DNA of 64,000 bases from Flectonema sp. DT1601. Its lineage: Eukaryota > Euglenozoa > Diplonemea > Diplonemida > Diplonemidae. The DNA is taken from the NCBI GenBank assembly GCA_964019425.1, contig OZ025807.1, forward strand, positions 1,050,823 through 1,114,822. Direction: 5' to 3'. The position numbers and the translations under genes are program-made. Under the pieces are notes generated by a model. The model was not told the origin of the DNA. It searched no databases and saw only the letters and a program-made list of their open reading frames with translations. The number at the start of each line of letters is the position of its first letter. The first letter of the stretch is position 1. Of the stretch, positions 23,632-31,085 are shown one piece after another.

Positions 23632-23890
23632 TCAAAATTCCATTTAGGTAATTTGCCACCGAAACTGAGCACCAAACAAAAACCGCCGTTAGCGGGTTTT
23701 GAACCCTCGACCGCCATTCTTGCAGACCGGCGTTCTATCAATTGAGCTATGTAGCCACATAATCGACGTTTCTTTTATTTCTATAAGTCAATGTCTCTAT
23801 TAGTTTTCTGACGATATCAAATATTTCTATCCCTTTATCAGTTCTCACACCCCTGTCTTCATCACAAGAAAACTTATATTTAAATTAAGT
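23632..23890. repeat. Split direct repeat A1
   Basis: A 259-nt left terminal repeat, matched by A2 at 28269-28527 and in reverse at about 28985-29243. It begins TCAAAATTCCATTTAGG and ends TTAAATTAAGT. It contains a minus-strand tRNA-like unit (23683-23758), and its end abuts the ORF1 start region (ATG at 23897). Confidence 0.9.
23683..23758 (-). ncRNA. tRNA-Cys-like unit in repeat A1
   Basis: Reading minus: a D-arm/A box (TAGCTCAATTGATAGA), an anticodon loop CTGCAAG with GCA (Cys), a T-arm/B box (GGGTTCAAAACCC) and, directly after, GGTTTTTG, a Pol III-type T5. The spacing fits a 76-nt tRNA. The acceptor stem pairs poorly and one T-stem pair is lost (restored in the copy at 29117), so it is unlikely to be a functional tRNA. 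It is better seen as a tRNA-derived Pol III promoter or a structural mimic, antisense to the retrotransposon frames. Confidence 0.5.
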
Positions 23891-23896
23891 TAAATA

Positions 23897-25159
23897 ATGA
23901 CTCGTGTAAATTTTGAGTTCCCTGAGTTCCTAGTGGAGATTTGGAAGGCACGAATGGGTGAGGAACCGCCAAAGAAGTTGGATAATATTAACTTGGATGA
24001 GCTGATTGCATGCATCCCCTTTAGCATCGATCTAAGTACATTGAGATCGGACAAGGAGACGAGGAGGTTGATCCAAGGCACACTGGCTATGTGTCTTGGG
24101 ATCTCAAGCGACGCAGCCAAGACACTTTCGATGAATAAGTGTCTAGTAATACTGGGGGTTCTATCAAGGAGCCGCTTGCAGTTGGTCAACCAGAGCGCCG
24201 CCCGGATGAGCGAGCGGATATCCAAGGGGGGGTCGGATAGGTTGGTGACACACGACGAGGCGGAGGATGCGATGGGATCGCTGCAGCAGGGCACGGACAC
24301 GCTCCGAAGCGACACCAAGCAAGGATTCGACTCGTTGAGAAACGAATGTCAGAAGGAATCCCAATCGGTGAGGAGAAGGGTTGGGGAGGCCGCCGAGAAA
24401 GCTGAGAACATCGGGGGCATGTGGGAAGCATTCAAAGAGCAACAGGTTCTACAACAGCAACAACAAGATAACATCATCCAGCAGCTCACACAGCAACAAC
24501 AAGATCAGCAGGACCAGAATACTGCATTGTTCCAGAGCATCAGTCAACAACAACAGGTCCATCAGGAACAACAGGCAGCCGTGATACAAGGTATCATGCA
24601 GGAATTAGCAGGTCTGAAGAAGAGGTCTACCACAACTCAGCAAGGGCCAGTAGCAGTACCTCAAGCACCAAAGACGGAAGAAGAAGAAGCAACACAGGAG
24701 GTGACCGACCCATCTGCAGCCAGAGATGTAAAAAGATGGGCAGCAGTAATGAGTTCGGGAAGGACCGAGGCTCTGGTACACGGGATCAGAGAGAGGTATG
24801 TTAACAGCCTCGAATACAAAGTTGGGGGAAGCCAACTTCTCAGTTATTTCAAGCAATTGAAAAACTTTATACTCGGGTTCGAATATGTAGTAGCGTGGGA
24901 AGAAAACCCCCACTTCGTAGAGCTAGGCAACGATTTGTTGGAGCAGCTGCGGATTCAGCATTACTTCTGCAAGGATGGGACGAAGAGATCCGAGCTGGAG
25001 ATGATAATGAAAGTGGCATCGGAAGACCCGTTGGAGAAGGCAAACGCCATAGCTAAGAGGAACAAACATGTGAAGCTGCAGCAACCAAAATGGAAAGGAG
25101 GGAAGGCGTCTGTTTCCACATACCCAGCATCGGGAAACGGGAGAGGGTTCGCGAAGTGA
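23897..25159 (+). CDS. Retrotransposon ORF1 (Gag-like)
   Basis: A 420-residue protein. Residues ~1-110 are helical (IDLSTLRSDKETRRL, AMCLGISSDAAK), ~115-190 likely coiled coil, and ~190-260 Gln-rich (QQQQQDNIIQQ, QQQQDQQDQ). A globular segment (~300-380) and a basic Gly-rich tail follow. No zinc knuckle is seen. By position it is the structural/nucleic-acid-binding ORF1 of VIPER-like elements. It stops at TGA (context AAG TGA CCA); the same frame then stays open into the recombinase, so readthrough would give an ORF1-recombinase fusion. Related fragments occur in the intron at 5640-6760. Confidence 0.75.
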   Translation: MTRVNFEFPEFLVEIWKARMGEEPPKKLDNINLDELIACIPFSIDLSTLRSDKETRRLIQGTLAMCLGISSDAAKTLSMNKCLVILGVLSRSRLQLVNQSAARMSERISKGGSDRLVTHDEAEDAMGSLQQGTDTLRSDTKQGFDSLRNECQKESQSVRRRVGEAAEKAENIGGMWEAFKEQQVLQQQQQDNIIQQLTQQQQDQQDQNTALFQSISQQQQVHQEQQAAVIQGIMQELAGLKKRSTTTQQGPVAVPQAPKTEEEEATQEVTDPSAARDVKRWAAVMSSGRTEALVHGIRERYVNSLEYKVGGSQLLSYFKQLKNFILGFEYVVAWEENPHFVELGNDLLEQLRIQHYFCKDGTKRSELEMIMKVASEDPLEKANAIAKRNKHVKLQQPKWKGGKASVSTYPASGNGRGFAK

Positions 25160-28100
25160 CCAGCCGACCGGACCCTGCAAGTAACAACAGTACTCCCAAG
25201 ACGAAGGTTAGAGTACAGGAATATGCAAGTATTAGAAACACTCCCATTACCAAGGTTGAAGTATTTAAGGAAACCAGCAAGACTTATGCAGAAGCGCTCA
25301 AAACAGGTATTGAAGGACGGCCGACTACGAACAAGGTTAAGAAGATCCATAAGTTCGATCGTTCGAGGCCCGGACAACAATATAAAATCCGCAGTCCGAG
25401 GATCCCCCAGCGGAAGGGAGATGGAAGCAAATTCAGACAGAGAAACGGGAGAGATAAATTCCACACCAATCACAGTCACAACGGATACAATGCCCTCAGA
25501 AGAATTAGGAAAAAACATAGTTGGAAGAATCCTGCTGAACATGATGGAGGGATGCCCCGAGGGGGCAAAGAAGCGGCATGCGGAGGATTCCGTTACATAC
25601 ATAGAAGCGACGGAAAGACTTCAAGAAACACTAGAGAAGATGTGGGCCTCAAAGACAACAGCAAGCAGGCGGAATCTGTGGAGAAGATTTCGGGCCTGGG
25701 CAAGGGAAAAGGAGAAACCAGCAAACGCAAGCTCGGCTGTTCTGTTCGTGATGGCGACAGGTGTGGCAGTGCAGGGGCTTCTCTCTTATGCAAAGAGTCT
25801 ATCTGCAGTGATGGGGAGAATCGGAATAGAAAACGGACCTCTGTTGAGCTTAGCTGCAGCACTGAGGGCGAACGGGGCGGCAATACCACTAGAACAGGCA
25901 ACGCCAATGACAAGTTTCGACCTGGTGGATTGGGCAAGGGGGCAAGACATGAAGACCCACTTGGCAATGCTAGTGTGCTGGAAGACTGCATCAAGATGGG
26001 GCGAGACCGCAGCGCTCTCAAGGGACCAGTTCATCTCTGTAAGTCCGTCAGAGATCATTATCGATTGGTTCCGCACGCCGAAGGGAAGGAGGGCAAACCC
26101 TTACTCGCCAAGCAGATGGACGGTGATAAAGGGGAATCACACAGAAGAGATAAAGATCTTGCTGGATGCGATGGGGGAGTTCAAAAAACTACACCCGTGG
26201 GACACGTCAAAATTAGTGAAAACGTCCCAGCAAGACGGCAGGATGAAAAGATACACCGCCCACTCAATAAAAAGGGGTGCGATAAGTCATCTGTTGGAAG
26301 TTCTGGCATCCGACCAAGAGCAGCAAGGACTCACAGAAGGGCTGATAAGCAGGCTGGCCAAGCATGCAGGAGTGTCGGCTCTTTCGGACACCACGCTGAG
26401 GTACGGGGGGAACCCAATTGCAATGGCGAGGGCGTTAAAGACAGGGGATGTCACCTGTTTCCTGTAGTTGATAGATCAAAAAATGCGAGCGAACGGGATG
26501 TGATGCGGAGCGTAGCAGCTCAGTTCACACACAGAACAAAGAGCACGCGCATTCCCATAACGAAGGAGGAGATATCTTCACCACTACATGTGGCCCCTAC
26601 ACCTAAGATGGATGTTTCAGCTGTGAGGGGGAGGATGCTGCCATCGGTCCTGAAGAGGTTTGATTATGTTTGGGACCTCACCTTCTTTCCTAAGGATTCT
26701 TCTGTCAATGCACGGCTCTCGAGGAGGGCAACTTCGAAGTTGGCAGGGAAACATGCAAGAGAATTGGTTGAGTGTGGTATTGCAGTGCCGAGTGATTCTG
26801 TACCGCTGTCTCGGAATGTACCATTTACAGTGTATGAGGAGAGGGAGACGGGGAACAGACAGCGGTTCATCCTCTGGACAAAAGAGCAGAACGAACTGAT
26901 CTCGTCTGGGGGATATGAACCATTCGTTCCACTGCAGCACATTTCTTGTTACCTGGATGCTGTACATTCGGAGGTGGCATCCTGCAGGGACTTCAAGACT
27001 GGATTCTACCAGGTCTGCATACCTGAGGGGTCAACTTCACTCTTCAGTTTCTCTGATTCAGCTGGGAAGGTTTATTCTTTAACTCGACTTCCGATGGGTC
27101 ATGTGTGTGCCCCAGAACTGATGAACACCATCGCTGCAGTAGTTGCTGGTGACCCGCTGTTCGTTAAGAAAGAATTTGCGGAGGAGGAAGTTGGGATTCA
27201 CTGGTGGATTGATAACATTAGGTTATTTGGTCCCAAGGAGAAGGTTAAATGCGCAGCTGAGAGGATGGACTCCTTTGCCAGAATGGCAAACATCACATGG
27301 AAACCAAGTGATACTGTGGATCTCTCTCCGAAGTATGAGTTCTTGGGGGTCACCTTTGATCACCATACAGACAGGGTGAGCTTGGGGACCAAGATTGGGA
27401 GAAAAATCAAGAACACCAACCTTGATTCATTGACTGCATCGGAGTTGGAGTCCTTAGGAGGTCGCCTGTTGCATGCCAGCTCCATTGTTGGAGTTCCACC
27501 TGGGAAGTACTGGTTTAGCTTGAAGTATCTTCGCAGAGTCACAAATTACTTGAACAAGGGAACCCTACAAGTACAGCAGGTACTAAAATTGCCCCGTTCA
27601 GTAAGGAAGGAATTAGAAATGTGGATCGGTGCTGTGCAGAAGGAGAGAATAATTATGCCTGAGCAGAAAGAGGGGAGGACTGCCGAAGTGTTTGTAGATG
27701 CCTCATTGCAGGGATGGGGAGGTGTCATTGTTTGGAAAACAGGTGAGTTGGAAATTCTTGGTGCGGCATGGCCTGCTGGTGAAGACCGACATATAAATAT
27801 CCTTGAAGCGGACGCTCTTGGGAAGACACTCAAAGGAATTGCAAAGGCCGACCACCTTTCCATCTGGGTTGACAACACTACAGTTTGTGGTGCTTTTCGG
27901 AAGAAGATGTGTGTTCGCTCACACAGTCTCAACAGGTGTTTGATAACTGCGATTGAATGCCTTTTAGTTTTGAAATGTTCCTACTCCCTTGCCTGGGTAA
28001 GCACGAAGCTAAACCCAGCAGACATTCCTTCTCGAGAGGAAGTCTCACACGGAACGAGAGCGAAGGTTGAACAAGCGTTGGGGTCGTTCTTTAACTCGCG

Positions 28101-28197
28101 TGGTGGTGGTGGTGCCGGTGTCCCGTCGAATCGAAACGGCCCGGTACAACCCCTACGCAGAAGTAATCTGCACCACAGTGTAGATTCTTCTAAGTGA
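25090..28197 (+). CDS. Retrotransposon reverse transcriptase-RNase H
   Basis: A 1035-codon frame, -1 relative to ORF1/recombinase. Residues up to ~460 overlap the recombinase and are Lys/Arg/Ser-rich; they may be only a shadow. RT, about 480-800: motif A CRDFKTGFYQV, motif B LPMGHVCAPELMN, motif C WWIDNIRLFG (IDN where most RTs have xxDD), then KYEFLGVTFD. RNase H, about 855-1000: FVDAS, NILEADAL, WVDNTT and NPADIPSR supply the D-E-D-D set. The enzyme copies element RNA and degrades it. Expression probably needs -1 frameshifting or internal initiation. The last ~28 codons lie inside repeat B1, so the 3' coding end is duplicated in B2. Confidence 0.85.
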   Translation: MERREGVCFHIPSIGKRERVREVTSRPDPASNNSTPKTKVRVQEYASIRNTPITKVEVFKETSKTYAEALKTGIEGRPTTNKVKKIHKFDRSRPGQQYKIRSPRIPQRKGDGSKFRQRNGRDKFHTNHSHNGYNALRRIRKKHSWKNPAEHDGGMPRGGKEAACGGFRYIHRSDGKTSRNTREDVGLKDNSKQAESVEKISGLGKGKGETSKRKLGCSVRDGDRCGSAGASLLCKESICSDGENRNRKRTSVELSCSTEGERGGNTTRTGNANDKFRPGGLGKGARHEDPLGNASVLEDCIKMGRDRSALKGPVHLCKSVRDHYRLVPHAEGKEGKPLLAKQMDGDKGESHRRDKDLAGCDGGVQKTTPVGHVKISENVPARRQDEKIHRPLNKKGCDKSSVGSSGIRPRAARTHRRADKQAGQACRSVGSFGHHAEVRGEPNCNGEGVKDRGCHLFPVVDRSKNASERDVMRSVAAQFTHRTKSTRIPITKEEISSPLHVAPTPKMDVSAVRGRMLPSVLKRFDYVWDLTFFPKDSSVNARLSRRATSKLAGKHARELVECGIAVPSDSVPLSRNVPFTVYEERETGNRQRFILWTKEQNELISSGGYEPFVPLQHISCYLDAVHSEVASCRDFKTGFYQVCIPEGSTSLFSFSDSAGKVYSLTRLPMGHVCAPELMNTIAAVVAGDPLFVKKEFAEEEVGIHWWIDNIRLFGPKEKVKCAAERMDSFARMANITWKPSDTVDLSPKYEFLGVTFDHHTDRVSLGTKIGRKIKNTNLDSLTASELESLGGRLLHASSIVGVPPGKYWFSLKYLRRVTNYLNKGTLQVQQVLKLPRSVRKELEMWIGAVQKERIIMPEQKEGRTAEVFVDASLQGWGGVIVWKTGELEILGAAWPAGEDRHINILEADALGKTLKGIAKADHLSIWVDNTTVCGAFRKKMCVRSHSLNRCLITAIECLLVLKCSYSLAWVSTKLNPADIPSREEVSHGTRAKVEQALGSFFNSRGGGGAGVPSNRNGPVQPLRRSNLHHSVDSSK
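25223..26467 (+). CDS. Retrotransposon tyrosine recombinase
   Basis: A 414-residue frame, same phase as ORF1 and separated from it by a single TGA. The C-terminal ~200 residues have the tyrosine-recombinase signature: the first Arg in KTASRWGETAALS, an HxxxR-like box HSIKRGAISHLLE (the usual HxLR Arg position holds Lys, with Arg next), LAKHAG (third-box His) and the nucleophile Tyr in TTLRYGG. The enzyme would integrate a circular DNA intermediate without target duplication. It may start at 25223 by reinitiation, or be made by readthrough of ORF1. It overlaps the RT frame throughout its length. Confidence 0.8.
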   Translation: MQVLETLPLPRLKYLRKPARLMQKRSKQVLKDGRLRTRLRRSISSIVRGPDNNIKSAVRGSPSGREMEANSDRETGEINSTPITVTTDTMPSEELGKNIVGRILLNMMEGCPEGAKKRHAEDSVTYIEATERLQETLEKMWASKTTASRRNLWRRFRAWAREKEKPANASSAVLFVMATGVAVQGLLSYAKSLSAVMGRIGIENGPLLSLAAALRANGAAIPLEQATPMTSFDLVDWARGQDMKTHLAMLVCWKTASRWGETAALSRDQFISVSPSEIIIDWFRTPKGRRANPYSPSRWTVIKGNHTEEIKILLDAMGEFKKLHPWDTSKLVKTSQQDGRMKRYTAHSIKRGAISHLLEVLASDQEQQGLTEGLISRLAKHAGVSALSDTTLRYGGNPIAMARALKTGDVTCFL

Positions 28198-28261
28198 TCT
28201 CAGACTTGTTAACTGCATGTTCATTCAATTAAGTATACTTCTCTTTCCCAGGTGCATACAG
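28114..28261. repeat. Split direct repeat B1
   Basis: The 148-nt stretch matches B2 (28546-28693) base for base by eye. It starts GCCGGTGTCCCGTCGAATCG and ends GGTGCATACAG, and includes the end of the RT-RNase H frame. It is followed by CTAATTA and then A2. Confidence 0.9.
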
Positions 28262-28268
28262 CTAATTA

Positions 28269-28527
28269 TCAAAATTCCATTTAGGTAATTTGCCACCGAA
28301 ACTGAGCACCAAACAAAAACCGCCGTTAGCGGGTTTTGAACCCTCGACCGCCATTCTTGCAGACCGGCGTTCTATCAATTGAGCTATGTAGCCACATAAT
28401 CGACGTTTCTTTTATTTCTATAAGTCAATGTCTCTATTAGTTTTCTGACGATATCAAATATTTCTATCCCTTTATCAGTTCTCACACCCCTGTCTTCATC
28501 ACAAGAAAACTTATATTTAAATTAAGT
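28269..28527. repeat. Split direct repeat A2
   Basis: A 259-nt copy of A1, joined almost directly to B1, as in Ngaro/VIPER elements. It carries the second minus-strand tRNA-like unit (28320-28395). Confidence 0.9.
28320..28395 (-). ncRNA. tRNA-Cys-like unit in repeat A2
   Basis: Identical to the unit in A1: A box, GCA anticodon loop, B box, T5 terminator, weak acceptor stem and one broken T-stem pair. Confidence 0.5.
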
Positions 28528-28545
28528 CCCACCCACCCTTCCCCC

Positions 28546-28710
28546 GCCGGTGTCCCGTCGAATCGAAACGGCCCGGTACAACCCCTACGCAGAAGTAATC
28601 TGCACCACAGTGTAGATTCTTCTAAGTGATCTCAGACTTGTTAACTGCATGTTCATTCAATTAAGTATACTTCTCTTTCCCAGGTGCATACAGTATAGGA
28701 AGGCTAATTA
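28546..28710. repeat. Split direct repeat B2
   Basis: Right terminal repeat. It matches B1 for 148 nt, then adds TATAGGAAGGCTAATTAC before flanking sequence resumes at 28711. It is separated from A2 by the linker CCCACCCACCCTTCCCCC. Confidence 0.85.
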
Positions 28711-28800
28711 CCCACAACTGTTACCAGGGCACATTGGTAGGCCCATTGACCTCGATATTGCTGAGATTATGCCTTGGGTGAAAGATTGTTTATTCAGCGG

Positions 28801-29243
28801 GTAATTAGCCTTCCTATACTGTATGCACCTGGGAAAGAGAAGTATACTTAATTGAATGAACATGCAGTTAACAAGTCTGAGATCACAAAGAAGAATCTAC
28901 ACTGTGGTGCAGATTACTTCTGCGTAGGGGTTGTACCGGGCCGTTTCGATTCGACGGGACACCGGCGGGGGAAGGGTGGGTGGGACTTAATTTAAATATA
29001 AGTTTTCTTGTGATGAAGACAGGGGTGTGAGAACTGATAAAGGGATAGAAATATTTGATATCGTCAGAAAACTAATAGAGACATTGACTTATAGAAATAA
29101 AAGAGACGTCGATTATGTGGCTACATAGCTCAATTGATAGAACGCCGGTCTGCAAGAATGGCGGTCGCGGGTTCAAAACCCGCTGACGGCGGTTTTTGTT
29201 TGGTGCTCAGTTTCGGTGGCAAATTACCTAAATGGAATTTTGA
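28801..29243 (-). mobile_element. Solo A-B terminal unit of the VIPER-like element, inverted
   Basis: The reverse complement of the A2-linker-B2 unit, with a few substitutions (e.g. CAAAGAAG for CTTAGAAG, GAGACG for GAAACG). It has no coding region, so it is analogous to a solo LTR. It interrupts the remnant of the second VIPER-like family: flanking halves 28711-28800 and 29244-29430 are contiguous at 23090-23366. It lies 90 nt from B2, making a near-perfect ~443-bp inverted pair. Confidence 0.85.
29117..29192 (+). ncRNA. tRNA-Cys-like unit in the solo repeat
   Basis: Same unit on the plus strand, but with a fully paired T stem (GCGGG/CCCGC) and TGACGGC at the acceptor 3' side; T5 at 29193-29197. 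The better T stem suggests this is closer to the ancestral form, or is under selection for pairing. Anticodon GCA; acceptor stem still imperfect. Confidence 0.5.
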
Positions 29244-29922
29244 GATTCAGGACATTTGGTTTGGATAACGTGCTATTTGTAGCACATGAACGTGTTCACT
29301 CCGTGGAAGTAGCTGCGAGATTTCGGGGCCTGTGTACAAAGTATTGCGTGGCTGGGGGATGTGGACCCTATTGGTTGGACAATTAATGCTATCTAGGGGT
29401 TCTACGCATTAGTGTGGCCCACTGAGATTCCTAAGGCCAGTTCTAGTATGGATGTTGCGAATCGCAGCTCAAGGAGGAGTATGGCCAAGTACTGTTGTGA
29501 TGGACTCGGAAATACGAGCCAAAGTAGAGAACCAGCATTGTGTGACAACAGATGGGCAAAGTGGGTAGACGAATACACTAAACCAGAGTTCTGGATTGCC
29601 ACTAGTGTAAGTGATGCAGGGTGGGGAATCAATTAGTGATATATTCGTCAAGGAAATGTTTGCTCCCTGCAGAGGTATTCTACGAGTTATAGATGGTAAC
29701 ACACCGATGGAGATCTGTGCCCATGTGGGCAACATGGTGGCAGTGGCGGCCGCGAGACGTGGTTATACCTTATTAGTTGCCAAGGCTTCACACATGCTAG
29801 AGTTTGTTATGAAGAAGCTTGAGGAGGCGGGATCGAGTTTACGAGTGGTTTACATCCTGTCGAAGGAAAACTTGCTGACGAACCTTCGAGGCGTGCTCGG
29901 AAGGTGGAACACAAATATGTAA
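29244..29922 (+). pseudogene. RT-RNase H remnant of a second VIPER-like family
   Basis: This continues the fragment 28711-28800. After the RT piece, the frame ending WIATSVSDAGWGIN and the frame 29611-29922 (PMEICAHVGNMVAVAAARRG, later YILSKENLLTNLRG) follow the RNase H order of the complete element (FVDASLQGWGG, NILEADAL, WVDNTT, NPADIPSR). Catalytic Asp positions read Ser, Gly and Asn, and stops/frameshifts separate the pieces, so it is inactive. Confidence 0.55.
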
Positions 29923-31085
29923 GGTCTTAGAAAAAAGAAAAACTGGGGTAGTGTTTTAAATATCAAGGTCCCTAAAAGAAATTAGAGGAGTGTTTTAAAT
30001 ATTAAGGGGTCCGGATGTGCACAAGCAAAAACAAAGTGTGAGAATTATTTAGTGAGGTGCCAATTCTTTTTCCTTGTTTTTTTTTTTTTTTTTCGGAAGA
30101 TTTTTTTTTTTTTTTTTTGAGACAGGATCTTTTCAATGACACTTCATTCCATCATCAAGTTTATCATAAACCAGCTGGTATGGAAACTCAGTCAATCCTT
30201 TCTCCTTTAAGAGTTCTCAGCTTCGTTTGTCAACTCCGGCTCACCCTTCTGGCGTTTTATCACATTACCACCATCAGGCGATGTTCTTCTTGACGACATC
30301 GTTATTTAATTCTGTTGGCAACTAAGAGGAGGAATTTAATTCAAACTGAGGTATGTGTCACCAATAATAGATACTAATTATATTCTAACCAAATCTAAAT
30401 TGTAAGCCTAATTAATTCAGACCCTACCGATGTTCACATTGTCTGAAAATGTCAATACTACCATATGCTATCTTTTTCGTACCTTCCATTTCATTCTTCA
30501 GTAGTTTACAATAATAAGCTTTACACATAAATACACAGTCATGTCTCGCTTTGTCTACAGGAAGGAACACAACATGCTTTTTTAGTTTCTTTTTAAATTA
30601 AAGGTGTAAAGAAACTCTTTCTTTACATTTTTTGGATTGTGGATGTCAGAAAAAGAATAAAAGAAAACAAGGTGATCAAAAACAGCAAAGTTATCGATCA
30701 GCATCCTAAGACAGCAACAGACTTAATTATTTTTGAGGAGGAATGTAGTAGGCAAAGCTTTTGGCTCACAACCTTTCCTGAGTGGGGAAGAATGGGATGT
30801 CCTAACACAAGAATACAAAAGACAACGATATTTTACAGGGTGGGGCTGGGCTCGGTCTTAGCATTTTACAAGTTCCCAAGCCCCAAGTTCCGTGTATTTT
30901 GGGTCACTGGTCTAAAGACAATGTTAGTACTCCGCAAATGCTGGCAGAATAGTGTTTGGGTGTTCTGGTAAAAAGAAAATACTTATCGTTGTTTGTTTTG
31001 AACAACAAATTAATACCTCGCAATCAATGCTGTGGTAGACTGTTTCTCAGTGATGGTAATTACCCACCTGTAAGAAGTCATCATC
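29923..31085. other. Intergenic region between nest and minus-strand cluster
   Basis: Contains long T-runs (30077-30120), a CCTAAAAGAAATTAG/ATATTAAGG-rich stretch near 29960, and at 30850-30910 a stretch similar to the reverse complement of 20740-20790. Frames such as 30639-30971 show no recognisable protein. This is the convergent strand-switch zone with 19.4-20.9 kb. Confidence 0.45.

Larger units (their letters stand above)
23632..28710 (+). mobile_element. Complete VIPER-like tyrosine-recombinase retrotransposon
   Basis: The 5.08-kb layout is A1 (23632-23890), ORF1, tyrosine recombinase, RT-RNase H, B1 (28114-28261), A2 (28269-28527), an 18-nt linker, B2 (28546-28710). A1 and A2 are both 259 nt and essentially identical, as are B1 and the first 148 nt of B2. 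This is the split-direct-repeat arrangement of Ngaro/VIPER elements, as opposed to LTRs or DIRS inverted repeats. The recombinase lies before the RT, as I recall for trypanosomatid VIPER; in DIRS and Ngaro it follows. All three frames are open and the repeats scarcely diverged, so it is young and may be active. It integrated into copy 2 of the T-rich repeat. Confidence 0.85.

Noticed and set aside
25090..26460. The first ~460 codons of the RT frame as a real protein domain
   Set aside because: They overlap the recombinase in another frame and have a Lys/Arg/Ser/Gly-rich shadow composition with no motif; the RT itself starts near residue 480.
23632..29243. CRISPR-like or LTR interpretation of the repeats
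   Set aside because: Repeats are 150-260 nt, arranged A-B-A-B around retroelement genes; no short regularly spaced units and no LTR-style paired ends.
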